NCBI RefSeq assembly: GCF_900403705.1
Contig: NZ_OUNR01000001.1
Coordinates: forward strand, 868,001 to 932,000
Length of the DNA: 64,000 nucleotides
From: Nitrospira lenta
GTDB lineage: Bacteria > Nitrospirota > Nitrospiria > Nitrospirales > Nitrospiraceae
Direction of reading: 5' to 3'
A program made the position numbers and the translations under genes. The number at the start of each line of letters is the position of its first letter. Position 1 is the first letter of the stretch. The notes beneath the pieces are model-generated. The model was not told the origin of the DNA, ran no database searches, and was given only the letters and a program-made list of their open reading frames with translations. Shown here in pieces: positions 51,800 through 61,315 of this stretch.

Positions 51800-52857
51800 A
51801 GGGCCACCCGATGTCGGCCGCTACGCAGATAATTCATCGTGTGGACCGTCAACAGAATGGTGAAGTCCAGCTTGGCCTGTTCTTCTGCCACCGACAGGCG
51901 AAGATCCAACTGGCGACACCGTTGGATCATGTCCTCCAACACCTGGTCGATCGTGTACTGGTACTCACCGGTCCAACTCGCGACCTTACGACGCACTTCC
52001 CGCCGAAACTTGTTGAGAAAGGTCGCAGCGCTGGGCTTACCCGGCTGCGCCGTCCCGTCTGAAAACAGCCGCTTAAGGTCGGGGTCGTAGAGGAGGGAAT
52101 GTTCCACGCCATAGTGCGCGCGCTTGTGCTCATAATGTTCACGAAGCGTTTTCTTGAGGCTGGGGAGCGGATCGATTTCGTCGGTGATCACGACGGCCGG
52201 GTCAACCTCGGCAAGCTCTTGCATCACCGCATCGACATACTTCAGCTTCTTCAGCACCGGCCACCCGCGATACCGGTCATGCCACGTGGAATCCGGCGTC
52301 AGCCACACCGCAAACGTCTCTGCGAAGTCTTCATCCGGATGACTTTGGGCGTACCACACATCGAGATGCCGGACGAAACTCCGGCTGTACGGCCTGGGAC
52401 TGTAGTACTTGGGATAGGCCTGGGAGGATTTGCCGAAAATCGCCTGGCGTGTTCGCCGCCGGCGAATCCGATAGGCATTTTCAATCGCGTGGCCGGCTTC
52501 ATGTCGCAGAATCCGCAAACACCAATCAGGAGTCCCGCCTTCAACTTCAAGCATCTGCGCCAACTCAAGTTTAGCCAGGCGCGGATGCGCCAGATAGAAC
52601 GGAATGGCAATGCCCGGCACGCCATCCGGCGTGAACCATTCATTCGACAGCCAATAGTGTGGACGGAATCGCAAGTGCCGAGATTCCAGCTCACCGTCCA
52701 ACTCAGCAATCGGCCCCTCTAGAAAACTGCCCTTGATCTCCAGATTGAGCCGGCCCATCGGCAGATCCAACAACTGGTCGTCGGACCACCCGACCCATTC
52801 CGGATCAATCACGTCATGTGCAGGATGTTTGGTTATCTCAAGAGCTGATCGATGCAT
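51796..52857 (-). CDS. putative zinc-binding metallopeptidase
   Basis: 353 residues from ATG at 52857; a GTG at 52881 is the alternative. ILRHEAGHAIENAYRI gives an HEAGH zinc site (His-Glu-x-x-His). Further on, HPDEDFAETFAVWLTPDS may give the third ligand in a gluzincin-style fold. No signal peptide. Overlaps the ATP-grasp gene downstream by four bases. Possibly trims a product made by the ligase. Confidence 0.75.
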   Translation of the reverse strand: MHRSALEITKHPAHDVIDPEWVGWSDDQLLDLPMGRLNLEIKGSFLEGPIAELDGELESRHLRFRPHYWLSNEWFTPDGVPGIAIPFYLAHPRLAKLELAQMLEVEGGTPDWCLRILRHEAGHAIENAYRIRRRRTRQAIFGKSSQAYPKYYSPRPYSRSFVRHLDVWYAQSHPDEDFAETFAVWLTPDSTWHDRYRGWPVLKKLKYVDAVMQELAEVDPAVVITDEIDPLPSLKKTLREHYEHKRAHYGVEHSLLYDPDLKRLFSDGTAQPGKPSAATFLNKFRREVRRKVASWTGEYQYTIDQVLEDMIQRCRQLDLRLSVAEEQAKLDFTILLTVHTMNYLRSGRHRVAL

Positions 52858-53035
52858 CGTGCAATCGTCTCGTACGTTCACGACAAAATGATTGTGCTAC
52901 TTGATAAACTATAGCATTCAAAGTGAAATTCGTCGGCCACTGAACATGGCTTCGCCCACTTGTCAGGAAAATGCGGAATATTTTGTCACTGCGCGTACAA
53001 GAATGAACCGCGAGACGAACGTGTGGCGTTGGAAA

Positions 53036-53521
53036 TTACAGAAGATACGACAATCGTGCCGCGAAGTGAGGAATCGCATCGCAAATGTGATCCACAACCG
53101 AGACAACATAGGCCTGCGCCAGCTCGACATCCTGTTCCCATGTGGGAATCGCTTCGTGCAGATCGAGGATCGGCTCGTCGCGAGCACAACACAGTTGATT
53201 GAAGAGAGGGATCGATCGTCCAAACAATCGCTGCACCGCTTCTTGATGATCACGCCCCATCGCCACGACACAGTCCGCCTCGTCAAGTAACGCTTGTGTC
53301 AACTTGCGCTGTAGGTGCCCAGCAGGATCAGCGCCACGCTCCACAAGTCTGGCGCGCACGATGGGATGAATCGATTGTGGCTTGGCTTCAATTCCGGCGG
53401 ATCCGACACGATACAGGCCTGACGGCTCACGATACTGCTTGAGTGCATACTCTGCGGCCAGGCTCCGAAAGATGTTACCGGTGCAGACAAAGAGAATCGA
53501 TCGTACTGACGGTTGCGCCAT
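53036..53521 (-). CDS. low-molecular-weight protein phosphatase-like protein
   Basis: 161 residues from the ATG at 53521. The P-loop [12 protein letters not shown] matches the CxxNxxRS signature with the nucleophile Cys near residue 13. The usual DP motif near the C-terminus is not clear ([14 protein letters not shown]), which may reflect a different substrate or fold branch. Divergent from the TtcA gene, 57 bases apart. Could act on protein phosphotyrosine or phosphoarginine. Confidence 0.8.
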   Translation of the reverse strand: MAQPSVRSILFVCTGNIFRSLAAEYALKQYREPSGLYRVGSAGIEAKPQSIHPIVRARLVERGADPAGHLQRKLTQALLDEADCVVAMGRDHQEAVQRLFGRSIPLFNQLCCARDEPILDLHEAIPTWEQDVELAQAYVVSVVDHICDAIPHFAARLSYLL

Positions 53522-53578
53522 CGTTGTTCTACCCTGGTTCCATCGACAGCCGGACAAGTGAGCAGGTACAATCGCCCC

Positions 53579-54451
53579 ATGCGCTCATCACCGATTCCTA
53601 CGACGCCCTTCACAAAGTTAGACGAAGAGACTGAAAAACTCCAGACCCGGCTCTGTCGCCTGGTCGGCCAAGCCATCGCCGACTATCGGCTGATTGAAGA
53701 CGGAGACAAGATCATGGTCTGTCTGTCCGGCGGAAAGGATAGTTACGGCTTACTCGACATCCTGCTGCTCTTGCAACAGCGCGCGCCCGTTCGCTTTGAT
53801 CTCGTAGCGGTCAACCTGGACCAGAAACAGCCCGGCTTTCCCGCGCACATCCTGCCAGAGTACCTGGCCAACCGGGGTATTCCGTTTCACATTGAAACGC
53901 GCGACACCTACTCCATCGTGAAGCGCCTGATCCCTGAAGGCCAGACGACGTGCTCCCTCTGTTCGCGGCTCAGACGCGGGCACCTCTATCGCATTGCTTC
54001 TGAGTTGGGCGCCACCAAGATCGCACTGGGCCACCACCGCGATGATATTAATGAAACTCTGTTTCTGAATCTCCTGTACACCGGCAAGCTCAAAGCCATG
54101 CCTCCCAAACTCCGTTCAAAAGACGGCCGGCATCTTGTGATTCGCCCGCTGGCCTTTGTGAAAGAGATCGACCTGGCCCGATATGCGGAACTCCGTGGAT
54201 TCCCGATCATCCCCTGTGATCTGTGCGGCTCTCAAGACGACCTGAAGCGAAAGGAAGTGAAGACGCTTCTCCGCCAGTGGGAAGAACGTTCGCCCGGTTC
54301 CTCTGACAGCATCGCGGCGGCGATCGCCAATGTGGCCCCGGCGCTTCTCATGGACCAACGCCTATTCGATTTCCAAACGCTTCGCACAGCGCAGGACAGT
54401 ACCGGCGAAGGTGACGCCTGGTTGGATGCTGAGGCACACCTACCACAGTAG
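53579..54451 (+). CDS. tRNA 2-thiocytidine biosynthesis protein TtcA-like
   Basis: 290 residues from ATG at 53579. PP-loop [12 protein letters not shown] binds [17 protein letters not shown] and [13 protein letters not shown] give the CxxC pairs that hold the 4Fe-4S cluster; [21 protein letters not shown] is also conserved. Adds sulfur to cytidine 32 of tRNA. Length fits TtcA. Alone on its strand. Confidence 0.88.
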   Translation: MRSSPIPTTPFTKLDEETEKLQTRLCRLVGQAIADYRLIEDGDKIMVCLSGGKDSYGLLDILLLLQQRAPVRFDLVAVNLDQKQPGFPAHILPEYLANRGIPFHIETRDTYSIVKRLIPEGQTTCSLCSRLRRGHLYRIASELGATKIALGHHRDDINETLFLNLLYTGKLKAMPPKLRSKDGRHLVIRPLAFVKEIDLARYAELRGFPIIPCDLCGSQDDLKRKEVKTLLRQWEERSPGSSDSIAAAIANVAPALLMDQRLFDFQTLRTAQDSTGEGDAWLDAEAHLPQ

Positions 54452-54507
54452 CTCCCCAAGCAGCTACACTTACCAGATAACCGAATCACTTCAGACATTG
54501 CCGAAAC

Positions 54508-54942
54508 ATGAGCGTCTCGTCTGATTCTAACGGCGGTCAAAGCTCCGATCCGCCACTCTGGTCGATGGGACTGGCCGTCCTCGTCATCCTTGCTGCCCCG
54601 TTGATTTTGTACTCGCTGGCGCCGTCAGGTCCGCTGCGCATAGGGGACACCGTTTTCTCTCAAGGGCAGCAACAAGTCCGCGTCGATGCTTCCGGAACAG
54701 CTATAGGGCATCAGATACGGGAAACCTGCCTGCTCGACCCCAATACCCCTCTCATCATTCTTCAATTGCAGGATGGGCAGGAGGAAGATGAATTGCTCAC
54801 CACGGTACAAGGCAATCCTGTTTCAGAATGGCCGTTCTGTCCACCCCACACCCAAGTACATATAAGCACGCGTCAAATATTCCAGAAACCCGATCCGTGG
54901 GATGTGCCGAAACGAGGGCTGTCGTGGATTGTCGGAGGATGA
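54508..54942 (+). CDS. hypothetical membrane-anchored protein
   Basis: 144 residues. An N-terminal helix (MGLAVLVILAAPLILYSLA) would anchor the rest outside. Blocks: LRIGDTVFSQGQQQVRVDASG and ETCLLDPNTPLIILQLQDGQEED. No motif. Not recognised. Followed by the convergent msrA gene after 14 bases. Confidence 0.65.
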   Translation: MSVSSDSNGGQSSDPPLWSMGLAVLVILAAPLILYSLAPSGPLRIGDTVFSQGQQQVRVDASGTAIGHQIRETCLLDPNTPLIILQLQDGQEEDELLTTVQGNPVSEWPFCPPHTQVHISTRQIFQKPDPWDVPKRGLSWIVGG

Positions 54943-54956
54943 CGGGACGGTTCCCG

Positions 54957-55499
54957 TCAGTGCTTCAACTTTGACACAAACTGTTTTCGAAACTTAGCGA
55001 CTTTGGGGCTGACCACAAACTGACAGTAGCCTTGAAGCGGATTTCTGGCAAAGTATTCTTGGTGGTATCGTTCAGCCTCATACCACGTTGTGGCAGCAAC
55101 AATCTCCGTAACGACCGGGTTAGGATATAACCCTTGGGCTGTGACCGCGGCTTTAACCGCCTCGGACACCTGCCGCTGCTCAGGGGAATGGTAGAAAATC
55201 GCGGAACGATACTGCGTGCCTTCGTCGTTGCCCTGACGATTCAGGGTCGTGGGATCGTGGATCGAAAAGAAGATTTCGACCAACTCCCGACAAGAGATGA
55301 GCGTCGGATCATAGGTGACACGTACCGCTTCGGCATGACCCGTCCTCCCGCCGCACACCGCTTCGTAGGAAGGATTCTCAAGGGCGCCTCCGATATAGCC
55401 GGATTCAACCGAATGCACGCCCTTGAGTTGATCATAGACCGCCTCCAGACACCAGAAGCATCCGCCCGCCAGCGTGATGACTTCGGTTCCGGTGCTCAT
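54957..55499 (-). CDS. msrA: peptide-methionine (S)-S-oxide reductase
   Basis: 180 residues. Catalytic Cys in GGCFWCLEAVY near the start, with YIGGALENPSYEAVCGG, HDPTTLNRQGNDEGTQYRSAIF and RYHQEYFARNP as the usual family blocks. Repairs oxidised methionine. Convergent with the membrane protein gene. Confidence 0.95.
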   Translation of the reverse strand: MSTGTEVITLAGGCFWCLEAVYDQLKGVHSVESGYIGGALENPSYEAVCGGRTGHAEAVRVTYDPTLISCRELVEIFFSIHDPTTLNRQGNDEGTQYRSAIFYHSPEQRQVSEAVKAAVTAQGLYPNPVVTEIVAATTWYEAERYHQEYFARNPLQGYCQFVVSPKVAKFRKQFVSKLKH

Positions 55500-55582
55500 C
55501 GGGTAGCCGTCCTTCCATCGCGCTCCAGTTGTCTATTTCCGAATCGTGCACATACCTTCATTGGGTCGGGCCCTCCGGCATC

Positions 55583-55744
55583 TTAGTCGTCTTCTTCTTC
55601 TTCAATATCCTCAATGCCCTCATAGCTCATCTCTGGAAATGCGGCAGTCGCCTTTTCACAGGCAGTCTCTATCATTTCCTCAGCATCTTCAGCTGAATCA
55701 GCACTGACCAAGAACTTGACTGTAATTGCATACCGTTGCTCCAC
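55583..55744 (-). CDS. small acidic protein
   Basis: 53 residues from a GTG at 55744, which has AAAGGAG before it. Begins EQRYAITVKFLVSADSAEDA and ends in an acidic tail (EEEEDD). The N-terminal half looks like a strand-turn-helix of unknown type. The GTG is chosen because the reading upstream of it runs into the ribosome site. No family named. Confidence 0.6.
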   Translation of the reverse strand: MEQRYAITVKFLVSADSAEDAEEMIETACEKATAAFPEMSYEGIEDIEEEEDD

Positions 55745-56033
55745 TCCACACTCCTTTCGGTTCTCCTGCAAAAATGAAAAGGCTGAGAACGAGGGCCACG
55801 AAGAGACTCTCCGTTTCATCCTGTCTATTGTCGGTACTTTGTTACAGCGAGAGGGAGCATGTCAATCGGTAGTCCTCCTCATACTAAGCTTCCAACTGGC
55901 TCCCTAAGCCAAATGAAGCCCCCTCACTGACGTTGGTCCGGCCAAAAACCATCTAGCGTGGGGGGATCGTTGGGGAAGGAAGGGAGGTCCGGCACGTAGT
56001 ATTTCGAAACGGCTCGGCGTAGGTGGTGAGCGG

Positions 56034-56435
56034 TCAGCCCTGCTGTTCTTGCTCAATCTTGCTGATAATCGCAGTGATCTTAGCCTGCTCTCCTGACCTG
56101 ATCCGTGTGAACGCTAATCCGAAGGTCTTTCCCTCAACCCAGCGAACGATTGCTTCATCGATCATGATCGGCCAATCAAGGTCTGGAATATGAAGACGAC
56201 ACTCAAACTTATTCCCTTGACCGACAACTGTTTCACTTTCGATTTTGCATCCTCCGACAGACAGATCGATCGTTCGCCCGTTCCCTTCATGTGGACCACC
56301 CGAGAAGGTGCTTCGAAACTGTGTGGTGAAGCGCGGCTGAACCCGACGCTCATCGGGACTCGAGGGGCCAGGCTCATCCAACTTTGTCTCGGATTTGAAC
56401 AGCGAGGCCATTTTTTTCATCGCTGAAATTGGCAT
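56034..56435 (-). CDS. PilZ-domain protein
   Basis: 133 residues. PilZ motif ERRVQPRFTTQFRSTF (RxxxR) at residues about 29-44 and TIDLSVGGCKIESETVV (DxSxxG-type). Likely binds cyclic di-GMP. N-terminus is short, with MKKMASLFKSETK. The gene stands alone; a second PilZ gene is at 28066. Confidence 0.8.
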   Translation of the reverse strand: MPISAMKKMASLFKSETKLDEPGPSSPDERRVQPRFTTQFRSTFSGGPHEGNGRTIDLSVGGCKIESETVVGQGNKFECRLHIPDLDWPIMIDEAIVRWVEGKTFGLAFTRIRSGEQAKITAIISKIEQEQQG

Positions 56436-56479
56436 GCCTGCAAGCTACGTGGGTGCGGTTTTACGAACATGTCTCTCTG

Positions 56480-56520
56480 GCGAGGCGTCCTTCAACATGA
56501 TGTTCAGAAGGACGCCTCGC
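56480..56520 (-). terminator. strong hairpin past the pal gene
   Basis: GCGAGGCGTCCTT (56480-56492) pairs exactly with AAGGACGCCTCGC (56508-56520), loop 15 bases. It lies 22 bases past the pal stop on the minus strand. No T-run follows, so termination strength is uncertain; it may act on both strands or protect the 3' end. Confidence 0.55.
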
Positions 56521-56541
56521 GATGATGCCGACGCAAACCTT

Positions 56542-57222
56542 CTACTGCTTCACCTGAAGCAACATGTGTCCCCGCCGATTTTGTTGATAGCATGACTCGG
56601 CATGATCAAAACAAAACGGCTGCTCTTTGCCGAATGACACGATTGCGACTTGCTTGGGATTGATCCCCGCTTCATGAAGGTACGTCTTGGCGGCCTTCGC
56701 TCGCTTGTCCCCGAGGACCATATTGTAGTCGGTCGTCCCCCGTTCGTCACAATGCCCTTCAATCTTCAGAACGGCACCAGGATGATCCTTCAGCCAGCTC
56801 GCATCACGATTCAACGCTTCCATGCTGGCATCAGAGACAGTCCACTGATCGTAACCGAAGAACACGTCCTGAAGTCCGGCTTCAATTGCCGCCTTCTCTT
56901 CCCTCGACAACTCCGCGCGCCGCCTTACGGTGACATCGGAAGCATTCAGTGAGGCTCGATAGCCACTTTGCGCCAATCGCTCTTCATCGGGATTCTGTGA
57001 AAATCCTCTGAGTTCTCCTGAGGCGCCCCCACGTGCCATTCCTGGAAAGTTGGGATTGACACCTTCCCCATTCCAATTCTTCGTCTTGTCTGATTTATCT
57101 GATTGCGCCGACGTCGCCACATCGCCATCGGACTGGAGCCATTTCATCCCGCAACCTTGACTCATAATCATGACTAGACCCAACAGCGCCACACTGGTCA
57201 AAGAAACCTTTCTTCCCGTCAT
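56542..57222 (-). CDS. pal: peptidoglycan-associated lipoprotein (Pal)
   Basis: 226 residues from ATG at 57222 with GAGGAG upstream. Lipobox GLVMIMSQGCGMK. The OmpA-like domain covers about residues 120-226: VFFGYDQWTVSDASMEALN, GHCDERGTTDYNMVLGDKRA and VSFGKEQPFCFDHAESCYQQNRR. Tethers the outer membrane to peptidoglycan as part of Tol-Pal. No tol genes are nearby in the window. Confidence 0.88.
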   Translation of the reverse strand: MTGRKVSLTSVALLGLVMIMSQGCGMKWLQSDGDVATSAQSDKSDKTKNWNGEGVNPNFPGMARGGASGELRGFSQNPDEERLAQSGYRASLNASDVTVRRRAELSREEKAAIEAGLQDVFFGYDQWTVSDASMEALNRDASWLKDHPGAVLKIEGHCDERGTTDYNMVLGDKRAKAAKTYLHEAGINPKQVAIVSFGKEQPFCFDHAESCYQQNRRGHMLLQVKQ

Positions 57223-57628
57223 ACAATTCTCCTCAGTTAAAAATTCCACCTGAATATGATCGTCACAGCCTCTATTCAAATGCGTATGAATCTCACATTC
57301 TGTCGAGGCTCGGCTTCCCTGCGTAAAGACAACCAGTGCAAATCGTTAGATCAACTATAGCACCAGGTTCAAAATTGTCTTCCCCGAGCGGGCCTCTCTA
57401 GGCCGTCCCCTCACAAAAGTTCAATCGCGGGCAACAGGGGCTCAAACCTTTGATTCAAATTGCTCTGGAAAGATTTACCGGTGGCGGGCGCAACACATTA
57501 AATTATATGAGCAAATACTGACACTTGAGGATTGCGCCGAACAGAAGTGATGGGAACAAAGAACGAGGGGGAGAACTGAGCGAACTAGATGCCGAGCGAC
57601 GATCATCCACTATTCTGGCTGGGGAAGA
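57223..57628. other. intergenic region upstream of pal
   Basis: About 405 bases with no supported gene on either strand. Probably holds the pal promoter. No tRNA, repeat or known riboswitch was recognised. Confidence 0.45.
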
Positions 57629-57772
57629 CTAGCGCGAATCCCTCCGATCAGACCACCGGGCCGGTCGCATAATCGTTCCCAATCCGGCAACGGCACAGAT
57701 TAGCATCAGCATCGCAAGACCCACAGCAAGAAGAAAACCTGCCTTTACATCATGCAATACAGGAATCATCAT
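57629..57772 (-). CDS. small single-helix membrane protein
   Basis: 47 residues from ATG at 57772 to TAG at 57629, with AAGGAGGGA just upstream. MMIPVLHDVKAGFLLAVGLA, then MLMLICAVAGLGTIM, then a basic tail (RPARWSDRRDSR): one membrane helix. No known family. Confidence 0.65.
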   Translation of the reverse strand: MMIPVLHDVKAGFLLAVGLAMLMLICAVAGLGTIMRPARWSDRRDSR

Positions 57773-57787
57773 TCCCTCCTTATCTAT

Positions 57788-57955
57788 TTACCCACATTGC
57801 CATCCGCACTTGCAACACCAGGCACCCATGGGCTCTTCTTTTGGGAGGATCCGACCACAGCACGGGCAGGAACGAGTCCATCGCCACCGTGCTGATAATG
57901 AAATCCTACCAGACCGGTTTCTTCCATGTCTCTCTTTTCGGCAATAACCACTCAT
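57788..57955 (-). CDS. possible small zinc-ribbon protein
   Basis: 55 residues from the ATG at 57955 (an in-frame ATG at 57970 is the alternative). CPCCGRILPKEEP and CCKCGWQCG give CxxC pairs, and a basic stretch precedes them. It lies 15 bases before the start of the small membrane protein on the same strand. The Cys pattern and spacing suggest a real gene, but length and composition leave doubt. Confidence 0.45.
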   Translation of the reverse strand: MSGYCRKERHGRNRSGRISLSARWRWTRSCPCCGRILPKEEPMGAWCCKCGWQCG

Positions 57956-58117
57956 GGAATAACCCCCCACATGAATTATTTTTACTGTAGGGCCTGGACT
58001 ATCTGAATACTATTCCCCGTTGGCGGGAGAACGGAATGGAAGCAAAGGGAGGATTGAAGACGTCTGAGAGGGTTGTGACTCTTACTTCTCAAGCACTTAG
58101 CAGTCAGTCGAAGCAAG

Positions 58118-58194
<77 letters not shown>

Positions 58195-58279
58195 ACAACG
58201 ACAGTTCAATCACTTCTGCGGCAGAAATGTCAAGGATGACCGAAGCACCACTCCATACTTCAGCACGAAAGATAGAGGC

Positions 58280-58795
58280 CTACTTGGTCTCTGGCTGAAT
58301 GGAGGAAAGAATCGTCTCGACGATTTGGTTGATAGCGCATCCGTCGGTAGACACAATGCGGTCGGCGGCCTCTCGATATTGGGGCATTCGCACCGACAGG
58401 ACCTCCTCAATCTCCTCAACGAAGGACTTGGTACCCGTGAGTGAGGGGCGCTGTGTATCACGCCCAATGCGCGAGGCGATCGTCTCGACGGAAGCGGTCA
58501 GCCAAAATAGCATGCCGGTCTTCTTCAAGCACACCACGTTCTCCTGACGAAGGATCGCCCCTCCGCCCGTATCGATGATTAATCTATCTTGTGCGGAAAA
58601 TTCCCGACAGACCGTCGATTCAAGATCGCGAAAATACTCCCAGCCGTGCTGCGCGACTATCTCCGGAACAGATCGCGCCGCTCGCCGAACAATTTCCGCA
58701 TCAGTCGAGACCAGCGGCCATCCGAGTCTCGTGGCCAGCACTTTCCCAACCGTACTCTTCCCCGTCCCACGATAACCGATCAACACGATATTCAT
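58280..58795 (-). CDS. aroK: shikimate kinase
   Basis: 171 residues from ATG at 58795 (MNIVLIGYRGTGKST). P-loop GYRGTGKST; shikimate-binding DAEIVRRA and FRDLESTVCREFS; IDTGGGAILRQENV as the third block. Phosphorylates shikimate at O3. The start overlaps the aroE stop by four bases (ATGA), so they share a message. A longer upstream frame is not used. Confidence 0.95.
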   Translation of the reverse strand: MNIVLIGYRGTGKSTVGKVLATRLGWPLVSTDAEIVRRAARSVPEIVAQHGWEYFRDLESTVCREFSAQDRLIIDTGGGAILRQENVVCLKKTGMLFWLTASVETIASRIGRDTQRPSLTGTKSFVEEIEEVLSVRMPQYREAADRIVSTDGCAINQIVETILSSIQPETK

Positions 58796-59646
58796 CGAAA
58801 GCGAGACTCCAACACAGCTCGCATGATATCCGCCGGAGCAGTGTGATTGGTCCACAGCTCGAATTGCGCGGCGGCTTGATGCAGAAACATTTCTAACCCG
58901 GGAATCGTCACGCATCCTGCCTGCCGGGCATCCTTCAGCAACTGTGTCTCGCGCGGATTATAGACAATATCCATAACGGCCAGGCCTGAGTGTAACAGCG
59001 ACGCCGGCACGCAAGTCCCTTCTGTCTTTGGAGACATGCCGATCGGAGTACAGTGGACCAGGATGTGCGAAGCGGGAAGGGTCTTCTCCAGCATGGCTTC
59101 GTCGAGGTGAGCCTCTTCCACTGAAAGCGCCGTCTTCGATCGAAGATCAGCCGCCAATCGCGACCGCTCGTTCGCGTCCACGCCGAGCAACGTGAATCCC
59201 GCAAGTCCTGATTCTCCGGCAAGGGCAAAGGCAATCGCTCGTGCAGCCCCTCCCGATCCCACCATCACAACACGCTTACCGGCGAGAGACCCCACCCCGC
59301 CACGCAGCGCGCGCAGCGCGCCGGTGGCATCGGTGTTGTACCCAATCAGCGCACCCTGCTTTGCCACGATCGTATTGATGGCCCCGATGTGTCTGGCGGT
59401 CGGGTCAATCTCGTCGAGAAATGGCATCGACGAAACTTTATGAGGGATCGTGACGCTGGCGCCTCGAAATCCACCCAACGCGCGGAGCCCCTTGATCGCC
59501 TCACCGATCGCCTCGACTCGAAACGCGAGGTACACTAGATTCAGCCGGAGTTGCTGGAACGCTGCGTTGTGGATGGCGGGTGACAGCGAATGCTCGACAG
59601 GATTTCCGATAACCCCGCAAAACCCTGTGTGTGCGTCAATCTCCAT
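58792..59646 (-). CDS. aroE: shikimate dehydrogenase (NADP+)
   Basis: 284 residues. Reduces 3-dehydroshikimate. NPVEHSLSPAIHNAAFQ (shikimate site), VTIPHK, GYNTDATGALRALRGG and the nucleotide motif MVGSGGAARAIAFAL are all intact. Upstream of aroK in an operon; about 38 bases separate it from the SDR gene. Confidence 0.95.
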   Translation of the reverse strand: MEIDAHTGFCGVIGNPVEHSLSPAIHNAAFQQLRLNLVYLAFRVEAIGEAIKGLRALGGFRGASVTIPHKVSSMPFLDEIDPTARHIGAINTIVAKQGALIGYNTDATGALRALRGGVGSLAGKRVVMVGSGGAARAIAFALAGESGLAGFTLLGVDANERSRLAADLRSKTALSVEEAHLDEAMLEKTLPASHILVHCTPIGMSPKTEGTCVPASLLHSGLAVMDIVYNPRETQLLKDARQAGCVTIPGLEMFLHQAAAQFELWTNHTAPADIMRAVLESRFR

Positions 59647-59684
59647 AATTCATCTCACCTGTACTCTAGATCCAGTGGGACGAC

Positions 59685-60440
59685 TCACCACACGGTCATT
59701 CCCCCATCAATGCGAAACGTCCCGCCGGTGACCCATGCCGATTCGTCCGACGCGAGGTATAGGACCATACTCGCCACTTCTTCGGGTTTGCCCGGGCGAC
59801 GGATTGGATAGTGCGACAAGATCGATCCCAGCTGATCGGGATTAGCCATCAAGGGAGCGGCCATCGGCGTATCGATCAGGCCTGGATTCACCACATTGCA
59901 GCGAATGCCATCGGTGGCGTAATCGATCGCGATCGATCGAGTGAGCGCGTCGAGCGCCCCTTTGGAAGCCGCATACGCCGACAAGAGAGGAATACCGACC
60001 AGGCTGGCAACCGATGAAAGATTGATGATGGCGCCGCCGCCCTGCTTGAGCATTTCCGGAATGACCGCCCGCGTCATGCGAAATACTCCAGTCACATTCA
60101 CATCCAGCACATTCGCCCAGGCCGCATCCTCCATCTCATGGAGGCGCTTGCCAAAATCTCCAATGCCCGCGTTATTCACCAACACATCGATTTTTCGAAA
60201 CGACGCTAACGCCTGCTGGACCACAGCCTGGACATGCCCCTCATCCGTCACCGACCCGGCGACAGCGAGCACCTTGCCGCCATGCGCTGCAATCTCACGG
60301 ACCACCCGATCGAGTTCGGCCTGGCGTCGACCCGTAATCACGACCGCCGCGCCCTCTTCGGCAAACCGCTTGGCGATAGACTCTCCAATACCGGCATTCC
60401 CGCCCGTAATCAATGCTACTTTTCCGTCCAACCGTTTCAT
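59685..60440 (-). CDS. SDR-family oxidoreductase
   Basis: 251 residues. Classical short-chain dehydrogenase: TGGNAGIGESIAKRF (cofactor), NNAGIG (60-90 region), Ser in INLSSVASL and YAASKGA (Tyr-xxx-Lys). C-terminal WVTGGTFRIDGGMTVW is typical of glucose/3-oxoacyl-type enzymes. Substrate unknown. Its start overlaps the trmI stop by four bases, so they are co-transcribed. Confidence 0.88.
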   Translation of the reverse strand: MKRLDGKVALITGGNAGIGESIAKRFAEEGAAVVITGRRQAELDRVVREIAAHGGKVLAVAGSVTDEGHVQAVVQQALASFRKIDVLVNNAGIGDFGKRLHEMEDAAWANVLDVNVTGVFRMTRAVIPEMLKQGGGAIINLSSVASLVGIPLLSAYAASKGALDALTRSIAIDYATDGIRCNVVNPGLIDTPMAAPLMANPDQLGSILSHYPIRRPGKPEEVASMVLYLASDESAWVTGGTFRIDGGMTVW

Positions 60441-61315
60441 AACGCGGCCCCTTCTGTATCGCTGTCCCCGAGAGACTCTGAGGCAGACGCCTCCGCAAGC
60501 TCTGACTCGCGGACGACCCCCAGCAAACCCGGCTCGACCTTCCTTGCCACCGTAATAAAGCCTGAATGGGCCACCATCCGATGATCGGGGCGAACACTTC
60601 GGCCCAACACCGACCAGGTCCGGATGAGGGACTCGAACGTCTCCACCATACCGAACACCTTCGCCCGCTCAAGCGCTTCAACGGTTTGAACGACTTGCGG
60701 AACCGTCGGCACAAAACTCAGATAGATGCCGCCTGACCGCAAAGCTTTGGCCGCATGCGGCACGACCTGCCAGGGCTCCGGCAAATCGAGCACGACGCGA
60801 TCAAACGGGACGCCATCATCCAGGAGGTCGATCCCCTCATAGGCACTCTTCCTCAAAGACACCAGATTCGGCGTCGGACCCAAGTAACGATTGATATTCG
60901 TCAGCGCTGTTTTTGCAAAGTCTTCCCGCAAGTCGTACGTCACGACGAGGCCCTGCGGCCCCACAAGACGTAAGAGCGCCATCGTCAGGGCACCGGACCC
61001 GGTCCCTGCCTCAAAGACGCGCGCGCCCGGATACACATCCGCCCACATTGGAATAAGTGCCAGATCCTTGGGATATAGCACCTGCGCGCCGCGGGGCATT
61101 TTCAGAACGTAGTCGCCGAACGTCGGCCGCAACGCGAGCATCTTTTTCCCGCCAGATAAAATGACCACCGTCCCGTCGGGACGGCCGATCATCTCGTCAT
61201 GAGGAATTTTTTGCCCGCTAAATTGATACGTCTCCCCGGCCTTGAGCGTCAGCGCGTACTGCCGCCCTTTCTTGTCGACGAGATGGATGCGTTCGCCTGA
61301 TAAAAGTTGTGACAT
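60437..61315 (-). CDS. trmI: tRNA (adenine-58-N1)-methyltransferase
   Basis: 292 residues from the ATG at 61315. Methylates A58 in the T-loop of tRNA. SAM motif RVFEAGTGSGALTMALL; LDLPEPWQVVPHAAKALRSGG; an N-terminal barrel-like domain with HDEMIGRPDGTVV and ALRPTFGDYVLKMPRGAQVLYPKD. Length fits bacterial TrmI. Coupled with the SDR gene. Confidence 0.93.
   Translation of the reverse strand: MSQLLSGERIHLVDKKGRQYALTLKAGETYQFSGQKIPHDEMIGRPDGTVVILSGGKKMLALRPTFGDYVLKMPRGAQVLYPKDLALIPMWADVYPGARVFEAGTGSGALTMALLRLVGPQGLVVTYDLREDFAKTALTNINRYLGPTPNLVSLRKSAYEGIDLLDDGVPFDRVVLDLPEPWQVVPHAAKALRSGGIYLSFVPTVPQVVQTVEALERAKVFGMVETFESLIRTWSVLGRSVRPDHRMVAHSGFITVARKVEPGLLGVVRESELAEASASESLGDSDTEGAAL

Noticed and set aside
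53036-53521. Arsenate reductase assignment
   Set aside because: No second and third redox Cys in ArsC-like positions; the P-loop alone does not support it.
57223-57628. Riboswitch or small RNA before pal
   Set aside because: No recognisable conserved motif or strong stem found by eye.
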